From Bacteroidales bacterium (GTDB taxonomy: Bacteria; Bacteroidota; Bacteroidia; Bacteroidales; UBA932), in contig JAFROX010000003.1 of NCBI GenBank assembly GCA_017429475.1, forward strand, positions 1 through 61,410: a stretch of DNA of 61,410 nucleotides. Direction: 5' to 3'. The notes under the pieces are model-generated. The model did not search any database. It was not told the origin of the DNA and worked only from the letters and a program-made list of their open reading frames with translations. The first letter of the stretch is position 1, and the number at the start of each line of letters is the position of its first letter. Positions 48,112-56,801 of the stretch are shown piece after piece. The position numbers and the translations under genes are program-made.

Positions 48112-50517
48112 CTATTTGTCGAAAACAAATTTAAGAACTTCTTCGATTCGTTCAACATAGAAGAAGTCCAGTCCCTTGATATAAATCTCGTTTATGTCCT
48201 TGATGTCCCTTTCGTTCTCTTTTGAAAGCACTATGGTCTTGACTCCGGCCCTCTTGGCAGCGAGGATTTTCTCCTTGATGCCGCCTACCGGAAGCACCTT
48301 GCCGCGCAGGGTTATCTCTCCTGTCATAGCCACGCCTTTGCGCACGCTCTTGTTCATAATCATCGACGCGATAGCCGTAGCCATCGTGATGCCCGCTGAA
48401 GGACCGTCCTTGGGAATGGCTCCTTCGGGAACGTGGATGTGGAAGTCTTTCTCGTAGAAGACGGCAGGATCGACACCGAGCAGCGAAGCATGTGCCTTAA
48501 GATACTGGAACGCTATGGTTGCAGATTCCTTCATCACTTCGCCCAGATTGCCGGTGGTCGACAGCATGCCTTTGCCACGGTCATTGATGCTGCACTCGAT
48601 GAAGAGGATTTCGCCTCCCACCTGGGTCCAGGCAAGGCCGGTGACGATTCCAGGCATCTGGTTGCCTTTGAGCGAATCGTGGTGGTTGGTCGGAAGGCCG
48701 AGGTATTTGCTGACGTCCTCTTTGGTAAGGGTTACGTTATGCTCTTCGCCGAGCGCAATCTTCTTGGCCGTGATGCGGGCGATCTTGGCGATCTGCTTGT
48801 CAAGTCCGCGGACGCCGCTCTCGCTGGTGTAGTCGCTGATGATGAGGGAGATGTCCTGTTTCGTCAGCCTCAGGTCCTTGCTGGTCAGGCCGTGGTCACG
48901 GAGCTGTTTCGGCAGCAGGTGCCTGCGCGCGATCTCCACTTTCTCCTCGGCGAGATATCCGGACACGTTGATCATTTCCATACGGTCCTTTAAGGCCGGG
49001 TGGATGGTCGAAATGTTGTTCGCGGTGGTTATGAACAGGACCTTTGACAGGTCGTAGTCGATGTCGAGATAGTTGTCGTGAAAAGCGGTGTTCTGCTCGG
49101 GATCGAGAGCCTCCAGAAGGGCGGAAGCGGGATCTCCGTGGAAGTCTTCGGTCACCTTGTCGATCTCGTCGAGCACTATCACGGGATTTGAAGCGCCGCA
49201 GCGCTTTATGGTCTGTATGATCCTGCCAGGCATGGCACCTATATAGGTGCGCCTGTGGCCACGGATTTCAGACTCGTCGTGCAGGCCGCCCAGTGAGATC
49301 CTGCCATACTTGCGGCCGAGTGCCGAAGCGATCGATTTGCCAAGGGAGGTCTTGCCTACGCCGGGAGGGCCCCAGAGACAGAGTATCGGGGATTTCATAT
49401 TGCCCTTCAGCTTGAGAACGGCCAGATACTCGATTATGCGCTCCTTGACGGTTTCGAGGCCGAAATGGTCGTCGTCAAGGACTTTCTGGGCATTGGCCAG
49501 GTCGAGGTTGTCTTCGGTGGTCTCGTCCCAGGGCAGCTCCAGCATAGTCGTGATATAACCATATTCCACATTGTAGTCGGGAGATGAAGGATTCAGTTTT
49601 TCAAGCTTCTTGAGCTCCTTCTCGAACGCTTCCGCAACCTGCTCCGGCCATTTCTTGTCTTTGGCGGCTTCCCTCAGTTCTGCTATATCCTCGTCGTCGG
49701 AGTTCATTCCTAGTTCTTCCTGTATGGTCTTGAGTTGGTTGTTGAGGTAGTATTCGCGCTGCTGCTGGTCGATTTCGCTCTTAACCTTCTTCTGGATGTC
49801 TTCACGTATCTTCAGAAGTTCAATCTGCTTGTCAAGCAGTTCGAGCAGCTTCACGGCCCTCTTCTTGAGATCGTTCTCCCTAAGCAGGTCGATTTTTTCG
49901 AGCTGGTTCTCGATGTCGATGGTAGTGGCCACGAAGTTGATCAGGAAGGTCTGGTCCTCGATTCCCTTGATGGCGAATCCTGCTTCCTGGGTGATGTGCT
50001 GGTTGAGCTTGATGATGTGCATCGCGGCATTCTTGATGCCCTTGGCGAGTGCGTCGAGCTCAGTGTCGTCCTTGTCTGCGGGAATGTCGGTCAGATAGTT
50101 GACCCTTGCCATCATATACGGCTCGGTAATGTCCACGGACACAAGATTGAAGCGGCGGACACCCTGGATTATGGCGGTCACGGGACCGTTGGGCATCTCG
50201 ATGATCTTGACCACGCGGCCAAGCGTACCTATTTCGAACAGGTCGCCCTGCACGGGATCTTCGATTTTTGCATCCTTCTGGGTGACGGTGCCTATAAGCT
50301 TGTTTGACTTGTAGGCTTCGTTCAGCAGCTGTATGGATTTCTCCCTCCTGACAGGTATGGGAATGACAGTGTCAGGGAAGAGCACTATGTTTCTAAGTGG
50401 CAGTATTGGCAGTACGGATGGAAGTTCCTGCTCATTCAGGTCTTGAATGGCCTCAATGCTGATTACAGGGGCTATTTCCATGCCTTGTCCGTCTCCAAAA
50501 AATAAATTATCGCTCAT
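48112..50517 (-). CDS. lon: ATP-dependent Lon protease
   Basis: An 801-residue LonA protease degrading misfolded and regulatory proteins. The N-terminal substrate domain (about 35-225) and coiled coil are followed by an AAA domain with Walker A GPPGVGKTS and Walker B VIVLDEIDKV, then the protease domain with the Ser707-Lys750 dyad (KDGPSAGI, GGIKEK). It appears to head lon-ung-coaD and the downstream genes. An inverted repeat, ATTGTGCCA/TGGCACAAT, lies 50-90 bp upstream and may regulate it. Confidence 0.97.
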   Translation of the reverse strand: MSDNLFFGDGQGMEIAPVISIEAIQDLNEQELPSVLPILPLRNIVLFPDTVIPIPVRREKSIQLLNEAYKSNKLIGTVTQKDAKIEDPVQGDLFEIGTLGRVVKIIEMPNGPVTAIIQGVRRFNLVSVDITEPYMMARVNYLTDIPADKDDTELDALAKGIKNAAMHIIKLNQHITQEAGFAIKGIEDQTFLINFVATTIDIENQLEKIDLLRENDLKKRAVKLLELLDKQIELLKIREDIQKKVKSEIDQQQREYYLNNQLKTIQEELGMNSDDEDIAELREAAKDKKWPEQVAEAFEKELKKLEKLNPSSPDYNVEYGYITTMLELPWDETTEDNLDLANAQKVLDDDHFGLETVKERIIEYLAVLKLKGNMKSPILCLWGPPGVGKTSLGKSIASALGRKYGRISLGGLHDESEIRGHRRTYIGAMPGRIIQTIKRCGASNPVIVLDEIDKVTEDFHGDPASALLEALDPEQNTAFHDNYLDIDYDLSKVLFITTANNISTIHPALKDRMEMINVSGYLAEEKVEIARRHLLPKQLRDHGLTSKDLRLTKQDISLIISDYTSESGVRGLDKQIAKIARITAKKIALGEEHNVTLTKEDVSKYLGLPTNHHDSLKGNQMPGIVTGLAWTQVGGEILFIECSINDRGKGMLSTTGNLGEVMKESATIAFQYLKAHASLLGVDPAVFYEKDFHIHVPEGAIPKDGPSAGITMATAIASMIMNKSVRKGVAMTGEITLRGKVLPVGGIKEKILAAKRAGVKTIVLSKENERDIKDINEIYIKGLDFFYVERIEEVLKFVFDK

Positions 50518-50567
50518 ATTAATGCCAATTTGTCAGTATATATTCAGTAGGGGATATATTGTCAATG

Positions 50568-50604
50568 ATTGTGCCAAGCTTTCAGGTAACCCCGGTGGCA
50601 CAAT
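50568..50604. repeat. Inverted repeat upstream of lon
   Basis: ATTGTGCCA (50568-50576) and TGGCACAAT (50596-50604) are perfect 9-bp arms separated by 19 bp, centred about 70 bp before the lon ATG. It could be a regulator's binding site or a leader hairpin. The 203-bp gap between lon and the HU gene holds no ORF. Confidence 0.6.
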
Positions 50605-50720
50605 TTCTCGAAAAAAAACACATAAATTTTTGAATATTATAAAATTAAGCATAATTTAGCAGCCCAATTTCAGAGGACATACTTTTATTATATTATATAC
50701 AATCATAAATTATTGAAACA

Positions 50721-51002
50721 ATGACTAAAGCTGAAATCGTAAATGAAGTAGCCAAAGCAACAGGCCTTGAGAAGATCGCTGTTCAGAATGTGGTAGAATC
50801 TTTCATGGAGAGTGTTAAGGACTCGCTTGAGAAAGGCAATAATGTATATCTCCGTGGCTTCGGCAGCTTCGTTGTAAAGCAGCGCGCTCAGAAGACTGCC
50901 CGTAATATTTCAAAGAACCAGACCATTACCATCGCAGCTCACAAGATTCCTGCTTTCAAGCCTGCTAAAGTCTTCGTCGATCAAGTTAAAAAGCTCAAAT
51001 AA
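50721..51002 (+). CDS. hup: HU-family DNA-binding protein
   Basis: A 93-residue histone-like nucleoid protein with the HU/IHF fold: MTKAEIVNEVAKATGLEKIAVQNVVESF helices, the VYLRGFGSFVVKQRAQKTARN beta arm and IPAFKPAK near the tip. It is divergent from lon. TACTTTTA at 50680-50687 is a near-consensus -7 box. It is followed by a 29-codon gene 19 bp downstream and a terminator. Confidence 0.95.
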   Translation: MTKAEIVNEVAKATGLEKIAVQNVVESFMESVKDSLEKGNNVYLRGFGSFVVKQRAQKTARNISKNQTITIAAHKIPAFKPAKVFVDQVKKLK

Positions 51003-51021
51003 TTATTAAAAACTCAAGATT

Positions 51022-51111
51022 ATGCCTAGCGGTAAAAAAAGAAAGAGACATAAAATGTCGACGCACAAACGTAAGAAACGTTTGCGCAAGAACAGACACA
51101 AAAAGAAATAG
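51022..51111 (+). CDS. 29-residue AURKAIP1/COX24-type basic protein, likely ribosome-associated
   Basis: A 29-codon frame starting MPSGKKRKRHKMSTHKRKK and ending RHKKK. About 60 percent of residues are Lys or Arg. The sequence matches the short Bacteroidota proteins annotated as AURKAIP1/COX24-domain (mS38-like) proteins, thought to be small-subunit ribosomal components. It is easily missed by gene finders. It sits between the HU gene and a clear terminator, so it is co-transcribed with HU. Confidence 0.88.
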   Translation: MPSGKKRKRHKMSTHKRKKRLRKNRHKKK

Positions 51112-51118
51112 ACCTTTA

Positions 51119-51146
51119 GGGCAATGAATAATTGCCCTTTATTTTT
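51119..51146 (+). terminator. Terminator after HU and the 29-residue gene
   Basis: Stem GGGCAAT (51119-51125) pairs with ATTGCCC (51131-51137) with a 5-nt loop, followed by TTTATTTTT. It separates this small operon from the RNase gene beginning at 51155. Confidence 0.85.
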
Positions 51147-51154
51147 CTAATTGA

Positions 51155-52708
51155 ATGGAGAAAGAACTGATAGTAGACGTCAGAGAGGATGTGATAAACA
51201 TGGCACTGCTCGAAAACCATCGACTGATGGAGTACAGCAGCGAGACTCTCAAGGGCAAGAAATATTCTGTGGGCGACGTCTACATCGGAAGGGTAAAGAA
51301 GCTTCTGCCGTCCCTCAATGCTGCATTCGTCGATATAGGGGACAGCAAGGATGCGTTCATCCACTATCTTGACCTGGGCTTGAACTTCAAGGCCTTCGAC
51401 CGTTTCGTGCAGCAGATCGACAAGCGGGTTTCTGACACGAAGGCTTTCTACCGGAAATTCCGCAACGACGAAGTCCTGCCCAAGGACGGCAAGATAGACG
51501 AATACCTGACGGTCGGAATGCCGATTATGGTGCAGATCGTCAAGGAACCTATTTCAACCAAGGGATCCCGACTGACCTCCGAGATCTCGATAGCGGGAAG
51601 GAACATGGTGCTCCTGCCTTTCAACGATAAGGTCAGCATCTCCCAGAAAATCACTTCCAAGACAGAGAAAAAACGTCTCGAGCGTCTGGTTTACAGCATC
51701 CTGCCCGACAATTACGGTGTGATTATCCGCACCGCTGCCGAAGGCAAGAGGGCTGCCGTGCTGGATGCCGAACTGCGCAGCCTGGTCGAGAAGTGGGAAA
51801 GCTCCTGGGAGAAGATGAAGGCTTCGAAGGCCGTAAGCCGGCTGTTCACGGAGAACAACCGCGTCACCACGATTCTCCGCGACCTTCTCAACGACTCGTT
51901 CAACAACATCTATGCGAATGACGAGTCGATCTGCAACGAGATACACGACTACATTTCCCTGATCTCTCCCGAGCAGGAGAAGATAGTCCATTACTACGAT
52001 TCCAAGACTCCGATTTTCGACCATTTCGACATCACCAGGCAGATCAAAGGGTCTTTCGGCAAGGTCGTGTCGATGAAGAAAGGCACCTATCTTGTCATCG
52101 AGCACACCGAGGCCCTGCACGTGATCGACGTCAACAGCGGCATCCGCCACACACAGGTCAACCAGGAGGAGAATGCCCTCGAAGTCAACCTTTTCGCTGC
52201 CGAGGAAATAGCCAGGCAGATGCGGCTTCGCGATATGGGTGGAATCGTGATCGTCGATTTCATCGATATGAATTCGGCCGAACACCGCAATGAACTCTAT
52301 CTGAAGATGCAGGAGTTCATGGCTTCCGACCGTGCCAAGCATACCGTGCTTCCTCTCACCAAGTTCGGCTTGATGCAGATCACCAGGATGAGGGTGCGTC
52401 CCGTCACCGAGATCGACACCAGCGAAGTCTGCCCGGCCTGCCACGGAACAGGCCACGTGGCTTCAACCCTGGTGTTCGACCAACAGCTTGAGAACCAGCT
52501 TGAGATGCTGGTGAGGGACCGCGGCTACAGGCAGCTTCAGCTCACGGTAAGCCCCGTGATGCACGCCTATCTTACAAAAGGCATAAACAGCATCCGCCGC
52601 CGCTGGTCAAGGAAATACGGATGCTCTCTCAAGGTCTTGGCGGACAGTGAGATGCATCTTATCGACCAAAACTGGGCTGACGGCAAGGGCTTGGATATCA
52701 CCCTCTAG
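51155..52708 (+). CDS. rng: Ribonuclease E/G family protein
   Basis: A 517-residue endoribonuclease of the RNase G length class (no long C-terminal scaffold). The order is an S1 RNA-binding domain (about 35-125, VGDVYIGRVKKLLPSLNAAFVDIG), a 5'-sensor region, a DNase I-like catalytic domain with HVIDVNSG and IVIVDFIDM metal ligands, and the zinc-link CPACHGTG (about 428-435). It acts in mRNA decay and rRNA processing. Its last 11 bp overlap the convergent argH end, so the two genes share their 3' boundary. Confidence 0.95.
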   Translation: MEKELIVDVREDVINMALLENHRLMEYSSETLKGKKYSVGDVYIGRVKKLLPSLNAAFVDIGDSKDAFIHYLDLGLNFKAFDRFVQQIDKRVSDTKAFYRKFRNDEVLPKDGKIDEYLTVGMPIMVQIVKEPISTKGSRLTSEISIAGRNMVLLPFNDKVSISQKITSKTEKKRLERLVYSILPDNYGVIIRTAAEGKRAAVLDAELRSLVEKWESSWEKMKASKAVSRLFTENNRVTTILRDLLNDSFNNIYANDESICNEIHDYISLISPEQEKIVHYYDSKTPIFDHFDITRQIKGSFGKVVSMKKGTYLVIEHTEALHVIDVNSGIRHTQVNQEENALEVNLFAAEEIARQMRLRDMGGIVIVDFIDMNSAEHRNELYLKMQEFMASDRAKHTVLPLTKFGLMQITRMRVRPVTEIDTSEVCPACHGTGHVASTLVFDQQLENQLEMLVRDRGYRQLQLTVSPVMHAYLTKGINSIRRRWSRKYGCSLKVLADSEMHLIDQNWADGKGLDITL

Positions 52709-54005
52709 CCGCCTTTTCCATCTTTTCCTTTATTTCTTCAGTGCAAAGATTTCCCATACTGCCTTCGTGGGTATGGGCAAGTTCTGATGCTGAGGCGGGC
52801 TTGTCGAAAGAGAAGCGGCCTTCCTGGACGGCTATTCCGACCTCCCTGTAGGCGTCCCTGAACGGAACTCCCGAAACGACCTTGTTGTTGACCACTTCCA
52901 CGGTGAACATCGGGTCGTACTTGCTGTCCTGGTCGAGGATGTGCTCGTTAACGCTGATATGCTCAAGCATATATGAAGTCATCCTGAGGCAGGAGTGCAT
53001 CAGTTCGAATGCGGGGAAGAGGATGTCCTTCAGCAACTGGTAGTCCCTGTGGTAGCCGTGGGGCTGATTTGTGGTAAGCAGGGCTATCTCGTTCTGCACG
53101 CTCTGCAGCCGGTTGGTCTTGGCACGAACCATCTCCCATACGTCAGGATTCTTCTTGTGAGGCATAATGCTGCTTCCTGTTGTCAGCGAATCCGGGAAAG
53201 AGATGAACTTGAAATTGGTGCACATATACATACAGCAGTCTGCAGCGAACTTGTTGAGAGTGCTGCTGACGGCGGCCAGTGCGGCTGCAACGGCTTTTTC
53301 TGCCTTTGACCGGCTCATCTGTGCCGCTATGGAATTATAGTGCAGGTCGCCGAAATGCAGCAGACGGGTCGTCATCTTCCTGTCGAGAGGAAATGAACTG
53401 CCATAGCCAGCGGCAGAGCCGAGAGGGTTCTGGTCCACTATCTTGCGTGCGGCGCGGATCATAACCATATCGTCGGCGAGGGTTTCGGCATAAGCACCGA
53501 ACCACAGACCGAATGACGAAGGCATTGCCACTTGAGCGTGGGTGTACCCGGGAAGCAGAACTTCCTTGTGGCGCTCGCTAAGCTCCTGATACTGTGCGAA
53601 GAGAGTCTTGACTTCCTCTGCCAGGCTGTCGAGCTCGTCGCGCATATAGAGTTTCAGGTCCACCAGGACCTGATCGTTGCGGCTGCGGCCGGAATGGATC
53701 TTCTTGCCAATGTCTCCGAGCTTGCGGGTCAGCAGTATCTCTATCTGGGAATGAATGTCCTCAGCCTCGTCTTCCATCACGAAACGTCCTGCTTCTATCT
53801 GCCCAAGTATGTTGTCGAGCTCCTTCTGAAGGATCTGCTCTTCGTCCTTCTTGAGAAGGCCGACCTCTGCCAGCATTGCAATATGAGCCTTGGAGCCAAG
53901 CACATCGTATTTGGCAAGCTTGAGGTCAAGTTCGCGGTCGTTTCCGACAGTGAAATCTTCTACTATCTGTGTGGCTGAAACACCTTTATTCCAAAGAGTC
54001 TGCAT
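52698..54005 (-). CDS. argH: Argininosuccinate lyase
   Basis: Last enzyme of arginine synthesis, splitting argininosuccinate into arginine and fumarate. A 435-residue fumarase/aspartase-superfamily enzyme with the signature TGSSIMPHKKNPDVWE and SGRSRNDQV. It is the last gene of the minus-strand arginine operon; 1 bp overlaps argE (TAATG-type junction). It ends overlapping rng by 11 bp in opposite orientation. Confidence 0.97.
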   Translation of the reverse strand: MQTLWNKGVSATQIVEDFTVGNDRELDLKLAKYDVLGSKAHIAMLAEVGLLKKDEEQILQKELDNILGQIEAGRFVMEDEAEDIHSQIEILLTRKLGDIGKKIHSGRSRNDQVLVDLKLYMRDELDSLAEEVKTLFAQYQELSERHKEVLLPGYTHAQVAMPSSFGLWFGAYAETLADDMVMIRAARKIVDQNPLGSAAGYGSSFPLDRKMTTRLLHFGDLHYNSIAAQMSRSKAEKAVAAALAAVSSTLNKFAADCCMYMCTNFKFISFPDSLTTGSSIMPHKKNPDVWEMVRAKTNRLQSVQNEIALLTTNQPHGYHRDYQLLKDILFPAFELMHSCLRMTSYMLEHISVNEHILDQDSKYDPMFTVEVVNNKVVSGVPFRDAYREVGIAVQEGRFSFDKPASASELAHTHEGSMGNLCTEEIKEKMEKAARG

Positions 54006-55084
54006 TATAACTGTATGTTAGATATGAATTCGATATAATTCTTCAGGCCTTCGGCAATTTCGTCGCGGTAGACGAACTCGTCGGCCTTGTGGGAGCGGTT
54101 GCTGTCTCCCGGACCCATCTTGACTGCGGGGATTGACAGCCTCATCCAGTCAGAGGTAGTGGGGGATACGTAGGTCTCCACTCCAAGTTTTTCCGCAGTC
54201 TTGAGGAGAGGATGACCCTGAGGAGTCGCAGAAGCGTGGTTAAGCATATTGCGCGCTTTCAGACTGCACTGTGGAGCAGCATCTCCGAGAAGTTTCATCA
54301 CCTCTTCGTTGGTATAGCTGTCGGTGGTGCGGATGTCGATGACGAAGCTGCACGAGTCGGGGATGACGTTATGCGCGGTTCCTGCATTGATTTGTGTCAC
54401 ATTCAGCCTGGTGTGGCCCATTGAGGGCGATATCCTGCTGAATTCCAGGCTCTGCAGTGCGTTTATGGCTTCGACAGCCTTGTAAATGGCATTGACTCCG
54501 AGAGCTGCGTGCGCACAATGTGCGCTGACGCCTTCGCAAACGGCATCTACTACGAGCAGGCCTTTCTCAGCAATGGCGGCTTTCATTTCCGTCGGTTCGC
54601 CTACGATGGCGAAATCGGCTTCTCTCTCTACGATGCGCCTCAGCATCCGCATTCCGTTTTCTCCGGAACGCTCTTCTTCACAGCTCAGGGCCAGCATCAG
54701 GTTGACTGGCAGATCCAGGCGCTCGCGCAAGGCGCGGATGAAGGTGAAAAGCAGGCAGACCACGCTCGCCCCGTCGTCGTTGCTGCCGAGCCCCAGGATC
54801 CTGTCCTTGTCGGCAGGAGGATTGACTGGGTCGAAGCTGTATCCAGCGGCTGCCGCAACAGTGTCTATATGGGCGTTGAGCATCAGCGTAGGTTTGCCGG
54901 GGTCTGCGGCAGGCTGTCTTGCCACAATGTTGTTGCCGTATCTTGTATGGTCGATGCCTTCGTTTCTCAGGAATGCGCACAGGAAATCAGCCCGCTTGCT
55001 CTCGTGGAAGCTTTCGGAAGGAATCGCTACCATTTCAGAGAGAAGCTTGCAGGCAGCTTCGCAATATTTGCCCATATCACTCAT
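54005..55084 (-). CDS. argE: M20-family deacylase, N-acyl-citrulline/ornithine type
   Basis: A 359-residue M20 metallohydrolase. Metal and catalytic residues are in LNAHIDTVAA (His, Asp), GLGSNDDGASV (bridging Asp) and SCEEERSGENG (general-base Glu), with EPTEMKAAIAEKG next. The position between argB and argH, together with the argF' upstream, predicts removal of the N-acyl group (acetyl or succinyl) from N-acylcitrulline rather than from N-acetylornithine. That is the route used in Bacteroides and Xanthomonas. Start ATG overlaps argB by 4 bp. Confidence 0.92.
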   Translation of the reverse strand: MSDMGKYCEAACKLLSEMVAIPSESFHESKRADFLCAFLRNEGIDHTRYGNNIVARQPAADPGKPTLMLNAHIDTVAAAAGYSFDPVNPPADKDRILGLGSNDDGASVVCLLFTFIRALRERLDLPVNLMLALSCEEERSGENGMRMLRRIVEREADFAIVGEPTEMKAAIAEKGLLVVDAVCEGVSAHCAHAALGVNAIYKAVEAINALQSLEFSRISPSMGHTRLNVTQINAGTAHNVIPDSCSFVIDIRTTDSYTNEEVMKLLGDAAPQCSLKARNMLNHASATPQGHPLLKTAEKLGVETYVSPTTSDWMRLSIPAVKMGPGDSNRSHKADEFVYRDEIAEGLKNYIEFISNIQL

Positions 55085-55848
55085 CCTATTACGGTACCTA
55101 TGGATTTGCCGAGATTGGCAGAGTTCTTAATTATGACCTTATGTACGCCGGCGCTTATGGCTGAGAATGCATTTTCCAGTTTGGGAATCATTCCGGCTGA
55201 GATGGCGCCGGTGGCTTTCATCTCTTCGAATCCAGCCCTGTCTATCTGGGGAATTACGCTGTCTTCGTCTGCAGGGTCGGCAAGGACTCCGTTCTTTTCG
55301 AAGCAGAAGGTGAGGTTGACCTTGCGCACGGACGCCATTGCCTTTGCCACGCTTGAAGCGATCGTGTCTGCATTGGTGTTGAGAAGCGTGCCTTTACGGT
55401 CGTGGGTCACTGCACACAACACCGGAGTGATGCCCTGGTCAAGCAGCATCTCGAGGAACTTGACGTCCACGGATCTCACATCGCCGACGAAACCGTAATC
55501 GACAGGTTCCTTGGGACGGATGACTGATTCTATCACCCCTCCATCAGCGCCTGAAAGGCCGACAGCGTTGCATCCTCTGGCCTGGAGCTTTGCCACGATG
55601 GACTTGTTGAGCCATCCTGCATATACTGACACTGCAACCTTGAGGGTTTCCGCGTCGGTAATCCTGCGGCCGTCTATCATTTTCGGCTCGATACCAAGCC
55701 GGCGCAGTGTCTGGCTGGCCATCACGCCGCCGCCGTGCACCAGTATCTTCTCCTTGGGCAATGACACGAAGTCGTCGAGGAAAGATTCCAGGGCCTGGGG
55801 GTCATCCACGACGTTGCCTCCGATCTTTATGACTGAAAGCGAATTCAT
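55081..55848 (-). CDS. argB: N-acyl-glutamate kinase
   Basis: A 255-residue amino-acid kinase phosphorylating N-acylglutamate. It has KIGGNVVDD (Lys near 8), VHGGG (phosphate loop), GLSGADGG and NADTIASSVAKAM, as in ArgB. Whether the substrate is acetyl- or succinylglutamate follows from the rest of the pathway and cannot be read from this gene alone. It overlaps argE by ATGA and argF' by one base. Confidence 0.95.
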   Translation of the reverse strand: MNSLSVIKIGGNVVDDPQALESFLDDFVSLPKEKILVHGGGVMASQTLRRLGIEPKMIDGRRITDAETLKVAVSVYAGWLNKSIVAKLQARGCNAVGLSGADGGVIESVIRPKEPVDYGFVGDVRSVDVKFLEMLLDQGITPVLCAVTHDRKGTLLNTNADTIASSVAKAMASVRKVNLTFCFEKNGVLADPADEDSVIPQIDRAGFEEMKATGAISAGMIPKLENAFSAISAGVHKVIIKNSANLGKSIGTVIG

Positions 55849-56801
55849 TATAACGATTTAAGTACTTCCTTGATAACTGTCTGGGCGCTGATCTCCCTGT
55901 TGGCCGCTTCCGGAATCACAAGGCTCTGGGGCGACTCGATGACATCGTCGCTGACTATCATTCCCCTGCGCACGGGAAGGCAGTGCATAAAGAATGCATT
56001 GTCCGTGAGGGCCATCTTTTCGGTCGTCACCGTCCAGCTGCGGTCGGTCGAGAGTATCTCACCGTAGTGAGGTTCCTTGCAGGCTGACCAGTTCTTCGCG
56101 TATACGAAATCCGCTCCCTTGAAGGCTTTGTCCTGGTCATACTCCACAACTGCGTTGCCGACGAATTCGGGCTCCAGTTCATATCCTTCCGGATGGGTTA
56201 TTACGAGCTCGTATCCCGCAGCGTTCATCCATTGCGCGAATGAATTCGGAACGGCCTGAGGAAGAGCCCTGGGGTGGGGAGCCCAGGTGAGCACGACTTT
56301 AGGCCTTGCTTTTTTCTTATGTTCCTCGATGGTGATGAGGTCGGCGAAGGCCTGCATCGGATGCACCGTGGCGCTTTCCATGCTTATCACAGGTTTCCCG
56401 GAGTAGTCCATGAACTGCCGCAGAATGGTCTCGCTGTAGTCGTATGCCTTGTCCTTGAGCCCGGCGAAGGAGCGTACTCCGATCACGTCGCAGTAGTTGC
56501 CCATCACGGGGATTGCTTCGAGGATGTGCTCGCTCTTGTCTCCGTCCATAATCACGCCGCGCTCTGTCTCTAGCTTCCACGCGCCCTGGTTGATGTCGAG
56601 CACGATGGTGTTCATCCCGAGGTTCATCGCGGCCTTCTGGGTGCTCAGCCTTGTTCTGAGGCTGGAGTTGAAGAACACCAGCAGCATTGTCCTGTTCTTG
56701 CCGAGCGCCTGGTCGGCGAAACGGTTCTGCTTTATGTATTTTGCCTGCTCAAGGGCGTATTCGATGCCCGGCAGGTCCTTGGGGCCCATAAATTGTCTCA
56801 T
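55848..56801 (-). CDS. argF': N-succinyl/N-acetyl-L-ornithine carbamoyltransferase
   Basis: A 317-residue transcarbamylase closely matching the Bacteroides N-succinylornithine carbamoyltransferase rather than classical ArgF. The carbamoyl-phosphate site is FFNSSLRTRLSTQ (43-55), Trp75 lies in INQGAWKLETERG, and HCLPVRRGM is near the C-terminus. In characterised enzymes one residue, as I recall Pro90 in succinyl- and Glu in acetyl-specific forms, sets the acyl preference. The aligned position here reads DKSEH, that is Ser90, so specificity is open. It forms N-acylcitrulline in this operon. Confidence 0.95.
   Translation of the reverse strand: MRQFMGPKDLPGIEYALEQAKYIKQNRFADQALGKNRTMLLVFFNSSLRTRLSTQKAAMNLGMNTIVLDINQGAWKLETERGVIMDGDKSEHILEAIPVMGNYCDVIGVRSFAGLKDKAYDYSETILRQFMDYSGKPVISMESATVHPMQAFADLITIEEHKKKARPKVVLTWAPHPRALPQAVPNSFAQWMNAAGYELVITHPEGYELEPEFVGNAVVEYDQDKAFKGADFVYAKNWSACKEPHYGEILSTDRSWTVTTEKMALTDNAFFMHCLPVRRGMIVSDDVIESPQSLVIPEAANREISAQTVIKEVLKSL

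Noticed and set aside
50566-50582. Sigma-54-like promoter upstream of lon (TGGCAC-N5-TTGA on the minus strand)
   Set aside because: The -24 half fits but the essential GC of the -12 element is replaced by GA. The TGGCAC is more simply one arm of the inverted repeat.
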